A stretch of DNA of 64,000 nucleotides from Kurthia sibirica (GTDB lineage Bacteria; Bacillota; Bacilli; Bacillales_A; Planococcaceae), in contig NZ_QFVR01000009.1 in assembly GCF_003143975.1 (NCBI RefSeq), positions 62,001-126,000 of the forward strand. The letters are read 5' to 3'. The notes under the pieces are model-generated. The model had not been told where the DNA came from and did not search any database. It saw nothing but the letters and a program-made list of their open reading frames with translations. The position numbers and the translations under genes were made by a program. This document shows, in pieces, positions 24,026 through 33,835 of this stretch (its first letter is position 1; the number at the start of each line of letters is the position of its first letter).

Positions 24026-25891
24026 ATGGGTCAATTTAAAAATGAGATGACAAGAGATTTTAAAAATATGAAAGATGATATAAATCATTTGGTTAACTGT
24101 CACTGGACTACAACATATGACAATTACAAAATACATGTCAGTAACAAAATGAAGTGCGAACAACTTTTTATAGACGATCAGTTACTTGTCGAAAAAAAGC
24201 ATACTAGTTTTTTATATATGTTCAAACCAAGTGAAACGCTAAAAGGTGTACTCCCAAATGGTGAAAAGATTGTCGTCAAATTGCATGGGATAAAATCAGT
24301 GATTTGTACGATTAAAATAAATGGGGAAATAATCTATTCGAATAAAATAGCACCTCAAATAAATGGTTGGACAACAAGAGAGCCACTCATACCCTATATA
24401 GTACAAGTTATAGAAAGTGAAGGGGTTATGACAGGTTATGATTTGCCAGATGATGATTATTATCAAATCGGTACGGAAAAATTACCGGCAATCCCTTACC
24501 AACTTCAAATAATAGAGGAGTCAGTATTTCAGAAGCATGAATCAAAGTCATTATATAAAAAACTGATGAAGTTATTAGAGGAACAAAGCAATAAAAACCG
24601 CAATGCGGTATATGAATTAGTTATAGCAGAAGAATATTTTACGTATATGGATGCTTTTGATGAGCGATTAAATGAAGGGCAGTTTAATCATGCTGATATG
24701 AAGGAAGTAGCATTGTGGTTTATTCATCATTCTGCGCATCGCTATGCACTTATTTTTGGCATACAATTACTGAGTAAAGTGCCCAATGATACAGAAGTCG
24801 AATTGTTACAAAAAATAGCAATGAATGAAAATTTCACACCATTTGCTATGAATATTTTACGTACAAAAAGCAGACAAAATGATATAATCTTTGCGATTGC
24901 ACAACGTTTGGAACATTGGGGTAAGGTATATGCTGTTGAAGCATTACAAATCGAGACAGATGAACAAAAAAATTGGTTGACCGGCCAATCTTATAATGAC
25001 CTTGCACCGGATGTCTTTTTGAACAAAGCAGCATTTTTACAAGTGTTAACACAAGAGACGATTTCAATCGATCAGTATACGACAATTGGTAGATTAATCA
25101 TAGATAAAATTGAAGAAGGAGAGCTTTTATTAATTGATCAAGTAGGAGAATTTTTAATTCTCTATACAAAGCATGCAAAACATCATGCATTCACCTTGCA
25201 GTTATTAAAACCATTAGTAGCCATCTATCCGTTTATAACACAAGAAACAGACAGTATTGTGTATGATGATGATGGGGAGATTGAGGTATATGAGGAGGAT
25301 GACTACTCATTATTGCCCGTTGAAAAAACGATGATTAAGTCAAATATTCAAGACGTTCTTAATAATATGCAATGGCAGCAGCATATAGTAGAAGCTTTTG
25401 ATACGAAAACAGAACTGTATGAAGCGATTATGCTTGCAAAAATAATGAATATAAATACCGTGAAATATATGTTAGCAGCGATGTATGATGGTGTTTATGA
25501 AGATGAAATCTACATGACATTAATTATGGATAAAAATGTAGCGGTTATTCAAGAAGTACTAGAATTTATTGACACTTCATTTGACTTGAACAATCTTACA
25601 AAAGAACAGGAACAATGTTTATTCACTGTTATTGTATCGTTTGAAGAGCGTCAGGAAATAGGTTCAAAACTAGTCCGAAAAGTGTTATATTCATCAAATG
25701 ATATGGGGCAATATGCTGCACTAACCGTATTAGATGAGTGGCCAGCTACAAGTTGGAAAACACCGGAAATTGTTGAAAGATTACATGAAATATCGAAAAA
25801 ACCAATAGACGAAGATCGTGAAACACAGGATTGTGCAAAACGTTTACTAAAAAAATTAAATAAAATGCCCAATAAAGAATCTCTTAAATAG
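24026..25891 (+). CDS. Large cytoplasmic protein of unknown function, helical-repeat-like
   Basis: A 621-aa protein without signal peptide or membrane segment. The first 130 residues look beta-rich; from about residue 190 onward the sequence is helical with regularly spaced hydrophobic residues, recalling HEAT-type repeats (LLQKIAMNENFTPFAMNILR, AAMYDGVYEDEIYMTLIMD). An acidic patch (DDDGEIEVYEEDD) lies near residue 415. I do not recognise a family. The ribosome site is weak (AAAGTGAG). It sits between an IS6 MITE and a phosphoesterase gene and may be an accessory gene. Confidence 0.65.
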   Translation: MGQFKNEMTRDFKNMKDDINHLVNCHWTTTYDNYKIHVSNKMKCEQLFIDDQLLVEKKHTSFLYMFKPSETLKGVLPNGEKIVVKLHGIKSVICTIKINGEIIYSNKIAPQINGWTTREPLIPYIVQVIESEGVMTGYDLPDDDYYQIGTEKLPAIPYQLQIIEESVFQKHESKSLYKKLMKLLEEQSNKNRNAVYELVIAEEYFTYMDAFDERLNEGQFNHADMKEVALWFIHHSAHRYALIFGIQLLSKVPNDTEVELLQKIAMNENFTPFAMNILRTKSRQNDIIFAIAQRLEHWGKVYAVEALQIETDEQKNWLTGQSYNDLAPDVFLNKAAFLQVLTQETISIDQYTTIGRLIIDKIEEGELLLIDQVGEFLILYTKHAKHHAFTLQLLKPLVAIYPFITQETDSIVYDDDGEIEVYEEDDYSLLPVEKTMIKSNIQDVLNNMQWQQHIVEAFDTKTELYEAIMLAKIMNINTVKYMLAAMYDGVYEDEIYMTLIMDKNVAVIQEVLEFIDTSFDLNNLTKEQEQCLFTVIVSFEERQEIGSKLVRKVLYSSNDMGQYAALTVLDEWPATSWKTPEIVERLHEISKKPIDEDRETQDCAKRLLKKLNKMPNKESLK

Positions 25892-26184
25892 CATTGAGAC
25901 TGGAACAGTGGTGCGGAAGAGTGCTACAAACAAGCCAACAAGCAAACCAACAAGTGCTTGTAGAAAAATGAAATACCTCTGATTATACGCTCAAGATTAT
26001 GTCATGAATTAGCGCGTAATCACCGCTGTTGATATGAATCTAGTATATAGAGTAGTTTTAATACGATTTTAGTAAAAAATCAGTGATACCATCATACGAT
26101 ATTAAATGATTCCTATTTATAGGAATCATTTTTGTTTTTCAAACGTTGTAATATAGTTAGTTACAATATGGAGAGGACTTAGGC
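25892..26184 (+). other. Intergenic stretch with a terminator
   Basis: A hairpin at 26104-26136 (AAATGATTCCTA / TAGGAATCATTT, then T-rich) can terminate transcription ahead of the phosphoesterase gene. An imperfect inverted repeat GATTATACGCT / AGCGCGTAATC lies at 25982-26029. I see no gene. Confidence 0.6.
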
Positions 26185-27003
26185 ATGAAAAAATTAGTTA
26201 AAATCTTTATAGTAATTATACTTCTTGGAGGTGGCGCTGTATTCTATGCTTTTATGATCGAACCATCATTATTGAAGGTGAACAAACATACATTGACAGC
26301 AAGTAAGGGTGGCGATACTCTAAAAATTATTCAGTTGTCAGACATTCAAGTAAGTGAAAATTACTCGCTTAACAGGCTTGAAAAATTAATCAAAAAAGTG
26401 AATAAGTTAGACGCAGATATTATTGTATTTACCGGCGATTTATTTGAAAATTATAGCCAGTTTCCATATGCAACTGAAGTGGCCATACAATTGAAGAAAC
26501 TTCATCCGAAATATGGTAAATATGCTGTGTGGGGCAATCGAGATTATGGTGGAGGAGCTGTCCGGATTTACAATGAAGTACTTTCAAATGGCGGTTTTCA
26601 TTTATTGAAAAATGAAGGGACAACATTTCCTATTTCACATAATAAAAAACTCTTTATTGGTGGTTTAGATGATGCCATATTTGGTTCGCCAAATATAAAA
26701 AATACATTACTTCATCAAACGAAAGAAGCAAATTACAGTATCCTACTTATGCATGAACCAGATGTAGCAGATCAATTGAGCGCATCAACGATTGATTTAG
26801 CATTAGCCGGTCATAGTCATGGTGGCCAAATACATCTACCTTTTACAAAAAGAAAAACGAATACACTAGCAGAGAAATACATCGCTGGATTTTACGATGT
26901 AAATGGTATGACATTGTATGTCAATACTGGCATCGGAACATCAAGAATCCCAGCGCGATTTATGGTACCACCAGAAATTGCATTATTCACTATCCATCTA
27001 TAA
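26185..27003 (+). CDS. Membrane-anchored metallophosphoesterase (YkuE/YaeI type)
   Basis: A 272-aa calcineurin-like phosphoesterase with one N-terminal membrane helix. All metal-binding motifs are visible: LSDIQVSE (Asp; the usual DxH His is replaced by Gln), FTGDLFEN, GNRDYG, LLMHEPD and AGHSHGGQIHLP. Relatives act on UDP-diacylglucosamine-like lipids (YaeI/LpxG) or, for YkuE, an unknown substrate at the membrane. The DIQ in place of DxH in the first motif is noteworthy. ATG 26185 follows GGAGAGG. Confidence 0.88.
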   Translation: MKKLVKIFIVIILLGGGAVFYAFMIEPSLLKVNKHTLTASKGGDTLKIIQLSDIQVSENYSLNRLEKLIKKVNKLDADIIVFTGDLFENYSQFPYATEVAIQLKKLHPKYGKYAVWGNRDYGGGAVRIYNEVLSNGGFHLLKNEGTTFPISHNKKLFIGGLDDAIFGSPNIKNTLLHQTKEANYSILLMHEPDVADQLSASTIDLALAGHSHGGQIHLPFTKRKTNTLAEKYIAGFYDVNGMTLYVNTGIGTSRIPARFMVPPEIALFTIHL

Positions 27004-27298
27004 TCTTTTACTACTAAAAAGAGGGCGAAATTGCTCTCTTTCTTTGGTTCTACGCTATTTGTGTGTTGTTTTTTAGACGCTTCCACGGCACTTCAACTAC
27101 TGAAGTATAATTGACGATAAAAACCTTTCTTACTATTATTTATAGAGATATAGTTGAAGTCGTTTTATATTAAAATGACGCTATTTTAAAAATGATACTT
27201 GTACTATGAACCCCCTACTATTCAGCTGTTTTTTCATTGGTTAATGATATAATGGAGTGACTAGATAAAGAGAATTTAAAGGGAGTGTGGGCGAGTTT

Positions 27299-29434
27299 AT
27301 GGCAAAACCAGTCATTTTTGCAGAGAAGCCGTCACAGGCGAAAGCATATGCGGAGGCTTTTAAAGTAGCAAATAAATCAAAGCATCATATTGAGTTGATG
27401 CCATCTGCGACATTTCCAAACGGGGCGACTATTACTTGGGGGGTCGGGCATTTAGTAGAGCTTAAACAACCAGCAGAGTATACGCCAGAATGGAAAAAAT
27501 GGCGTATGGATGTGTTGCCTATGATTCCTGAAAAATATGAGTTTAAAGTTGCAAAAGGGAAGTGGGATCAATTTAAGGCAGTGAAATCACTCTTTAAAGA
27601 GGCCGATTATTTGATTAACGCTTGCGATGTCGATCGTGAAGGTTCAAATATTTTTTATTCTATTTTGAAGGAAACACATACAAAATCAAAACCGATTCAG
27701 CGATTGTGGATTAATTCATTGGAAGCAGATGAAATTCGTAAGGGTTTTGAGTCGTTACGTGACAATGAGCGTGATTATCGCATGTATATAGAAGCACAAA
27801 CACGTCAAATTAGTGATTGGCTAGTTGGTATGAATGCAAGTCGTCTCTTTACAATATTACTAAAAAGTAAAGGCTTAAATGAGACGATGTCAGTTGGTCG
27901 TGTGCAGTCACCAACTGTTTATATGATCTATGAACGCCAAGTGGAAATTGACCAATTTGTGCCGGAGAATTTTTATGAATTGAAGGGCGAGTTTCATTCA
28001 AGAATGGGGACATATACGGGTAAAGCAGATTTTAAATCGAAAAAATACGAGGATGCTCTTGCTACGCTTCAAAAAGCAGGAATTGAAGAAAAACGAAAAA
28101 TAACAGCTATTGTCAAGACTGTAGACAAAAAACCAAAGAAAATATCACCACCAAAGTTACATTCTCTATCGACACTTCAACAAAAGGCTAATCGGATCTG
28201 GAAGTATAGTCCTGCGAAAGTATTGGAAGTAGCTCAGCAATTATATGAGAAAAAGTTGATCTCCTACCCCCGTTCTGATTGCCAATATATTACGAATGCC
28301 GAGTTTGATTATTTAAAACAACAGTTGCCAAAATACCAAGAATTAATGAATAAACCGTTCAAGGCAACTTTATTAGCACCAAACAGTCGGTATGTGAACA
28401 GTAAAAAAGTGGAAGAGCATTACGCTATCATTCCGACTAAATCTATTCCGAGTGCACAAAAATTAGGTGGATTATCACCGATGGAAAAAAATATATATGC
28501 AGAAATTATGCGTTCAACTTTAGCCATTTTTCATCGTGATTATACGTATGAAGAAACAAAAATTGTGACGATGGTCAATACATTACCGTTTAAAACAACT
28601 GGTAAAGTAGAAATAGATCGTGGCTTCCAAGAATTATGGCCAACCCCTACTGACAAGAAAAATGAGGCACCACCCTTACCACAACTCTCGGAAGGGGAGG
28701 ATGTGGATGCTGTCGTTCAAATTCATCAAGGTACGACACAACCACCAAAACTTTTTACGGAAGGTCAACTCGTGCAAATGATGAAAACCTGCGGTAAATT
28801 AGTAGAAGATGAGAGTGACAGTGAGATTTTGAAAGCGATTGAAGGAATTGGTACAGAAGCGACGCGTGCAAGTATTATCGAGACGATTAAACGCCATGAT
28901 TATATTGATGTGACAAAAAATATCGTGACAATTACTGAAAAGGGTAAGGTATTATGCCAAGCAATTAGTGGTTCATTATTAGCAAGTCCTACGATGACAG
29001 CAAAATGGGAAACTTATTTGAAAAAAATATCTGATGGTACTGGGACACAAGAAGCCTTTTTAAATAATATTGAGAAATTTTTAAACCATTTAATTACGGC
29101 GTCGCCGAGTATCGTAAATAATACGGATATTACTGCTGCCGCTGAATTAGCAGAACCAGTGGTTAAAGGACCCATCGCACTTTGTCCAGCTTGTCATAAA
29201 GGGAATATAGTTGAGAAAAAATCTTTTTATGGTTGCTCAGCATACAATGATGGTTGTAAGTTTACACTATCCAAAAAAATTGCTAGCAAGAAAATATCTG
29301 CCGCTCACGTAAAAGATTTGTGTGATAAAGGGATAACCAAACCAATTAAAGGCTTTAAGTCAAAAAAAGGTTCGACTTTTTCTGCCCGATTAAAACTTGC
29401 AACAGATAAAATTGAATTTGATTTTTCAGTGTGA
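27299..29434 (+). CDS. topB: DNA topoisomerase III
   Basis: A 711-aa type IA topoisomerase that relaxes and decatenates DNA. Toprim domain at the N-terminus (VIFAEKPSQAKAYAEAF, CDVDREGSNIFYSI), active Tyr in ISYPRSDCQYIT (about residue 322), and one C-terminal zinc-ribbon-like segment (CPACHKGNI...YGCSAYNDGC) followed by a basic tail. Size is close to Bacillus subtilis TopB. I take ATG 27299; a GTG at 27287 is in frame but its spacing to AAAGGGAG is too short. Single gene, followed 8 bases on by a repeat element whose hairpin may end the transcript. Confidence 0.93.
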   Translation: MAKPVIFAEKPSQAKAYAEAFKVANKSKHHIELMPSATFPNGATITWGVGHLVELKQPAEYTPEWKKWRMDVLPMIPEKYEFKVAKGKWDQFKAVKSLFKEADYLINACDVDREGSNIFYSILKETHTKSKPIQRLWINSLEADEIRKGFESLRDNERDYRMYIEAQTRQISDWLVGMNASRLFTILLKSKGLNETMSVGRVQSPTVYMIYERQVEIDQFVPENFYELKGEFHSRMGTYTGKADFKSKKYEDALATLQKAGIEEKRKITAIVKTVDKKPKKISPPKLHSLSTLQQKANRIWKYSPAKVLEVAQQLYEKKLISYPRSDCQYITNAEFDYLKQQLPKYQELMNKPFKATLLAPNSRYVNSKKVEEHYAIIPTKSIPSAQKLGGLSPMEKNIYAEIMRSTLAIFHRDYTYEETKIVTMVNTLPFKTTGKVEIDRGFQELWPTPTDKKNEAPPLPQLSEGEDVDAVVQIHQGTTQPPKLFTEGQLVQMMKTCGKLVEDESDSEILKAIEGIGTEATRASIIETIKRHDYIDVTKNIVTITEKGKVLCQAISGSLLASPTMTAKWETYLKKISDGTGTQEAFLNNIEKFLNHLITASPSIVNNTDITAAAELAEPVVKGPIALCPACHKGNIVEKKSFYGCSAYNDGCKFTLSKKIASKKISAAHVKDLCDKGITKPIKGFKSKKGSTFSARLKLATDKIEFDFSV

Positions 29435-29441
29435 TATTACC

Positions 29442-29644
29442 AAGAGCCTGAGACAAACGTATTTTCAACAGAGAAAATCCCGTATGATTTTTCGAAATCA
29501 TACGGGATTATTCATTTCAATCCATTTCCGCTGCGAAAAACGCTTTCAGCTCATGCTATTCCCGCAGAAGTCGTTTTCTGCGCGTTCAATTGATTTGATT
29601 ATTCGTATTGGAGACAGACTATTTTTGTTCTGTCCCAGGCTCTT
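29442..29644. repeat. Inverted-end intergenic repeat, copy 1 (203 bp)
   Basis: Ends are AAGAGCCTGAGACAAAC and, on the other strand, AAGAGCCTGGGACAGAAC. The core holds a perfect hairpin (AATCCCGTATGATTT-TTCG-AAATCATACGGGATT at about 29478-29513). A second copy lies at 37449-37620. The ends resemble those common beside IS1182-like elements in Firmicutes, so this may be a MITE; that link is from memory. It carries no gene. Confidence 0.75.
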
Positions 29645-29646
29645 TT

Positions 29647-29742
29647 TTGGTTCTATTATATAGCTTGGGGAGTGAAATTATTCATCTTTTTAATAGGGAT
29701 AGTGAGAGATAAACAGAGAGTTTAAATGGTTATAAACGATTT
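29647..29742 (+). mobile_element. Short ISL3-family scar
   Basis: It begins TTGGTTCTATTATATAGCTTGGGG, close to the ISL3 end at 33836, and closes with ATGGTTATAAACGATTT, a 17-base exact match to the ISL3 transposase frame at 34370. The rest of the element is gone. The sequence from 29743 to the next gene contains a cre-like site but no other feature I can support. Confidence 0.6.
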
Positions 29743-29884
29743 AGCGTTCAACTTGTATTCACTCAAATAGTTGATACAAGCCTGTTTTATAAGTATATTT
29801 ATGAGGAGATAACAATATCGAAAAATTAAATCATTCATTTTACTGAAAATGTACATATTTTGTAATAAAAGTTAAATAATTATA

Positions 29885-29898
29885 TGAAATCGCTTTCT
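29885..29898. promoter_or_regulatory. Possible cre box before the alcohol dehydrogenase gene
   Basis: TGAAATCGCTTTCT matches the CcpA consensus TGNAANCGNWWNCA at all but the last base. It lies about 60 bases before the start codon, a usual place for catabolite control. Confidence 0.4.
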
Positions 29899-29959
29899 TT
29901 TTATGGAATATCATGTTATTTTTGGTATGCAACATAATTCACTTAGAGGAGATGTTATG

Positions 29960-30976
29960 ATGAAAGCAGCAGTAGTTACGAATAACAAGAGTGTAGAGAT
30001 TGTAGAAAGACAGTTACGTGCCTTAAAACATGGTGAAGCACTTGTTGAAGTAGAATATTGTGGAGTATGTCACACGGATTTACATGTAAAAAATGCAGAT
30101 TTTGGTGATGTAACAGGAATCATTTTAGGTCACGAGGGAATCGGTATTGTTACTGAACTTGGTGACGGCGTCGAATCATTAAAAGTAGGGGACCGCGTAT
30201 CAATTGCTTGGTTCTTTGAAGGTTGTGGTCATTGTGAATATTGTAACTCAGGGCGTGAAACATTATGTCGTGAAGTGAAAAATGCGGGCTATACTGTAGA
30301 TGGTGCAATGGCAGAGCAATGTATCGTTTCAGCTGACTTTGCAGTAAAAGTTCCAGATGGTTTAGACCCTGCTGCTGCAAGTTCAATTTCATGTGCAGGT
30401 GTAACAACATACAAAGCAGTAAAAGAGAGTAAGATTCAACCGGGTCAATGGATTGGTGTCTTTGGTATCGGCGGTTTAGGGAATCTTGCAGTTCAATATG
30501 CTAAAAACGTATTTAATGCGAAGGTAGTCGCTTTTGATATTAGCGACGATAAATTAGAGTTTGCAAAGCGCTTAGGAGCTGACGAGGTCATCAACAGTAA
30601 AAATGTGAACCCTGTTGAGCGAGTAAAAGAGTTAACGGATGGTGCGGGTCTTCATGCTACAGTAATTACCGCTGTTGCTAAAACACCATTCAACCAAGCC
30701 GTTGATGTTGTTCGTGCTGGTGGACGTGTAGTCGCTGTTGGTTTACCGGTCGATAAGATGGACCTTGATATTCCTCGTTTGGTACTAGATGGTATCCAAG
30801 TGGTGGGCTCATTGGTAGGTACTCGCGAAGATCTGAAGGAAGCGTTCCAATTTGCTGCTGAAGGCAAGGTAACACCAGTTCTTCAAAAACGTCGTGTTGA
30901 AGAAATCAACACTATTTTTGAAGAGATGGAAGCAGGTAAAATCGAAGGTCGTATGGTAATTGATTTTACTAAATAA
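29960..30976 (+). CDS. adhA: Zinc-dependent alcohol dehydrogenase (AdhA/ADH-T type)
   Basis: A 338-aa medium-chain NAD-dependent dehydrogenase. Catalytic zinc ligands are in CGVCHTDLH and GHEGIG, the structural zinc loop is [15 protein letters not shown], and the nucleotide fold is [13 protein letters not shown]. This is the ethanol/propanol class well known from Geobacillus stearothermophilus. The start at 29960 (or 29957) follows AGAGGAGATG; an earlier in-frame ATG at 29903 would add residues unlike the family. Confidence 0.93.
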   Translation: MKAAVVTNNKSVEIVERQLRALKHGEALVEVEYCGVCHTDLHVKNADFGDVTGIILGHEGIGIVTELGDGVESLKVGDRVSIAWFFEGCGHCEYCNSGRETLCREVKNAGYTVDGAMAEQCIVSADFAVKVPDGLDPAAASSISCAGVTTYKAVKESKIQPGQWIGVFGIGGLGNLAVQYAKNVFNAKVVAFDISDDKLEFAKRLGADEVINSKNVNPVERVKELTDGAGLHATVITAVAKTPFNQAVDVVRAGGRVVAVGLPVDKMDLDIPRLVLDGIQVVGSLVGTREDLKEAFQFAAEGKVTPVLQKRRVEEINTIFEEMEAGKIEGRMVIDFTK

Positions 30977-31002
30977 GTTGTTTGTCTAGTAAAACGAACT
31001 AA

Positions 31003-31055
31003 AAAGCGTGCTTAGAAATCATCATGATTTCTAAGCACGCATTTTTTTGTATAGA
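31003..31055. terminator. Bidirectional terminator between adhA and mscL
   Basis: GCGTGCTTAGAAATCAT / ATGATTTCTAAGCACGC pairs perfectly, flanked by AAAAA and TTTTTTT, so it serves both convergent genes. Confidence 0.9.
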
Positions 31056-31080
31056 CAGTATGTAGACCATACAATAAATC

Positions 31081-31455
31081 TTATTTTTTAGTTTGCTCAC
31101 GTAAAAGTTCACGTATGTCTTTCAGAACATCATCTGTCGTTTCCAAAGCTTCTGGTTCGACTTCTTCCTCTTTTTTACGGAAATCTAATTTTGATGCAAT
31201 TCTGATAAACATAAAGATTGAAAAAGCAATAATGAAGAAATCAAAAACGCTTTGGATAAATGCGCCATATTCAATACCCCAGTATTGTAAATCTTTAAAA
31301 GCAGATTCTGCACCGAAAATTTTACCGATTAAGGGTGTAATAATATTGTTCACGAGTGAAGTAACGATTTTACCGAATGCCCCACCAATGACAACCCCGA
31401 TTGCTAGGTCGAGTACATTACCTTTTAAAGCAAATTTTTTGAAGTCTTCCCACAT
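31081..31455 (-). CDS. mscL: Large-conductance mechanosensitive channel MscL
   Basis: A 124-aa membrane channel that opens under turgor stress. The family core is plain: [24 protein letters not shown] at the N-terminus, [21 protein letters not shown] pore helix, a second membrane helix ([17 protein letters not shown]) and a charged C-terminal bundle. ATG 31455 is chosen for its position after AAGGCGG; a GTG 9 bases upstream is in frame. Confidence 0.95.
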   Translation of the reverse strand: MWEDFKKFALKGNVLDLAIGVVIGGAFGKIVTSLVNNIITPLIGKIFGAESAFKDLQYWGIEYGAFIQSVFDFFIIAFSIFMFIRIASKLDFRKKEEEVEPEALETTDDVLKDIRELLREQTKK

Positions 31456-31478
31456 AGTTGGCACCGCCTTTAATAAAT

Positions 31479-31506
31479 AAATGATAACGTTTTAAATGAT
31501 AACGTA
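31479..31506. repeat. Tandem operator-like repeat upstream of mscL
   Basis: AAATGATAACGT occurs twice, at 31479-31490 and 31495-31506, with a 16-base period. A related ATAACGTTTT lies at 31663-31672, next to the ribosome site of the divergent exporter gene. The pattern suggests a regulator binding site between the two genes. Confidence 0.35.
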
Positions 31507-31686
31507 TTTAGGAGTGTAGTTCAAGCATGTTAATAATTAATTCAGTCTTTAGAATGAGTGCCAAATACTATCGCATCAATGATAATAAGAGATGGAAAGT
31601 TTTTTCATGTAATTGGGAATTTCATGCTATACTTACTGCTTGAACAAATTACATATACTAATATAACGTTTTGAAGGGAGTCATTT

Positions 31687-33129
31687 ATGAATAAAGTTTT
31701 TATAGCTGTATTATTAGCAACGGCGTTATCAGCAATTGAGGGAACGATTGTTGCAACCGCTATCCCAAGTATTACTGCTGATTTATCAGGAGTCGAGTTA
31801 ATTAGTTGGATTTATTCGGCTTATTTACTAGCTGCTGCGATCGCAACAATCTTATTTGGTAAATTAGCAGATATATTTGGTAGAAAACGTATGATTATTA
31901 TAGGTTTGAGCATTTTTATTCTAGGTTCTTTATTGGCAGGTCTCGCACAATCGATGATTATGCTTATTATTTTCCGCGCAATTCAAGGTTTTGGAGCGGG
32001 TTCTATTTTACCAATTACATTGACAATCGTCGGTGAAATTTTCAAAACCGAAAAGAGGCGAGCAAAAGGACAAGGTTATATTTCAATGGTGTGGGGTGTA
32101 TCCGGCGTGGTAGGTCCCTTAATCGGTGGTTATTTAGTCGATTCCTTAAGTTGGCATTATATATTCCTATTAAATGTACCTTTTGGATTAGGTTCACTAT
32201 TCCTTCTATTGAAATATTACAAAGAAAATCATCAGCAAACGAAGCATACGATTGATTATCGTGGGGCTGTCTTATTTTCCATCTCGACTGTCGCATTCTT
32301 ATTGGCGATTATTGAAGGCAGCAACTCTGGTGAGTGGTTTGCGACACTTAATTTAATTTGTTATGTTATTACAATTGTTGGTTTAATGCTATTTATCCGG
32401 ACAGAAATGATTGCAAAAGAACCAATTATTCCCCTAACACTATTCAAAAATCGTCGTTTAAATATAGTAAATGCACTGACCTTTATGTTCATGTCTATTA
32501 CGATTGCTGTAACGGTTTATATTCCTATATATGGACAGTCTGTGTTGGGGCATAGCGCAACAAAAGCAGGGCTTCTTATTACACCGCTATCCTTTATGTG
32601 GACGGTGAGTGCCATTATTGTTGGTAATTTAGTGGGTCGCATAGCAAATAAAATCATTATCCAATGTGGAACGCTCTTTTTAGTTATTGGTACGGTGATG
32701 CTAACTTTTTTACAAGTCGATTCGACAAGCTTATATGTTTGTTTGAGTACGGGGATACTTGGGATGGGTATGGGGTTAATTGCACCACTCATCATTATTA
32801 CTGTTCAAGCTTCAGCTAAGCCAAATGAAATTGGTATATCAATTGGCTTAAATTCATTTACAAATACCTTCAGTCAAGCAGTTGGAGCTGCAATATTTGG
32901 CGTATTATTTAATATTATGACGAGTCAACAAATGAAAGATCTAGATAAAGGAGAAATTCAGCTTACTGGTTCATTTGATGAATCAATCTTTTCCCAAGTC
33001 GAAATTTCTAAACTAGTAACGATTATTTCAGAGGGAACGAGTGTTGTTTATATTGGAGCCGCAGTATTTGCAGTCATCGCCTTTATTTTAGCCGCAATGT
33101 TACAAAGGAAAAATCAGAAAACAGTATAA
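31687..33129 (+). CDS. DHA2-family (14-TM) drug:proton antiporter
   Basis: A 480-aa MFS exporter of the EmrB/QacA class with about 14 membrane segments. Motif D1 (VATAIPSITADL), motif A (LFGKLADIFGRKRMI) and the antiporter motif C (GVSGVVGPLIGGYLVD) are present. Likely exports lipophilic drugs or other toxic compounds; substrates are not predictable. ATG 31687 follows GAAGGGAG. There is no adjacent TetR or MarR gene. Confidence 0.92.
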   Translation: MNKVFIAVLLATALSAIEGTIVATAIPSITADLSGVELISWIYSAYLLAAAIATILFGKLADIFGRKRMIIIGLSIFILGSLLAGLAQSMIMLIIFRAIQGFGAGSILPITLTIVGEIFKTEKRRAKGQGYISMVWGVSGVVGPLIGGYLVDSLSWHYIFLLNVPFGLGSLFLLLKYYKENHQQTKHTIDYRGAVLFSISTVAFLLAIIEGSNSGEWFATLNLICYVITIVGLMLFIRTEMIAKEPIIPLTLFKNRRLNIVNALTFMFMSITIAVTVYIPIYGQSVLGHSATKAGLLITPLSFMWTVSAIIVGNLVGRIANKIIIQCGTLFLVIGTVMLTFLQVDSTSLYVCLSTGILGMGMGLIAPLIIITVQASAKPNEIGISIGLNSFTNTFSQAVGAAIFGVLFNIMTSQQMKDLDKGEIQLTGSFDESIFSQVEISKLVTIISEGTSVVYIGAAVFAVIAFILAAMLQRKNQKTV

Positions 33130-33211
33130 ATTGAAGATTCCGATAGTTATTCCTTCTATTCAAAAGAAGTTTTTTGGTATAATACTATTACTATGGATGG
33201 AAGGGTGAATA

Positions 33212-33619
33212 ATGTTGAAATTAAAAGAATTCCACGATTTTGATATTTACGATATTAATTATAAATTACTTTCTGAGAAAGAGCTTTTAGCCTTATTAAA
33301 AGATAAAGAAGTAGAAGTGGATGATGACGACGAATATCATTTAGTGAAGGATGTCAAAGTTGGCTTTTCAGAAGATCAAGACCAAGGTCAGATCGTTGGC
33401 CATATTAATTTGATTGACCTGCAATATAGTCGTTATATGGAAATGACAATCAGTGGCTATTTTTCAATAGAAATGGATCCTTCTGAAGATGAAGAAGCAG
33501 CATCTCAACAAATGTACGATGAGGGCTGGTATGTATTAAAACAACAACTACGTCCAATCATTTCATTTTTAACAACAATGGATTCACGTAAAGCAGTTCA
33601 CTTACCTTTAGATTTTTAA
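33212..33619 (+). CDS. SecB-fold-like small acidic protein
   Basis: A 135-aa acidic cytoplasmic protein. Its second half (MTISGYFSIEM..., VLKQQLRPIISFLTTMDSRK, AVHLPLDF) resembles the SecB-like fold, in which a G-x-F strand is followed by an L-x-P-x-L-R-x-x-I-x-x-L-T helix and a terminal LP. SecB-like proteins act as chaperones, including in toxin-antitoxin-chaperone systems, but no toxin lies beside it. The assignment is by pattern only. GGAAGGGTG precedes ATG 33212. Confidence 0.65.
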   Translation: MLKLKEFHDFDIYDINYKLLSEKELLALLKDKEVEVDDDDEYHLVKDVKVGFSEDQDQGQIVGHINLIDLQYSRYMEMTISGYFSIEMDPSEDEEAASQQMYDEGWYVLKQQLRPIISFLTTMDSRKAVHLPLDF

Positions 33620-33785
33620 AGCTCATTTTGGATTACTGACTTTAGTAGGCCATTATACCATTGGTTTTCTTGTTAGTCATAAAAAAATAGTGAAAAAATC
33701 AAATTTGAGTCATGGTAAAAAGCTATATGAAGCATGATAATAGTAGTAATAATATACGCAAAATTATTTTACTGTAATACCCCGC

Positions 33786-33822
33786 CGGAAAGCTACCTTT
33801 AGATAGGTAGCTTTTTGTCGTT
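33786..33822 (+). terminator. Rho-independent terminator
   Basis: AAAGCTACCT / AGGTAGCTTTTT with a short loop. It lies about 170 bases after the SecB-like gene, the last recognisable structure before an ISL3 remnant. Confidence 0.75.
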
Positions 33823-33835
33823 TCTTTATTAAATA

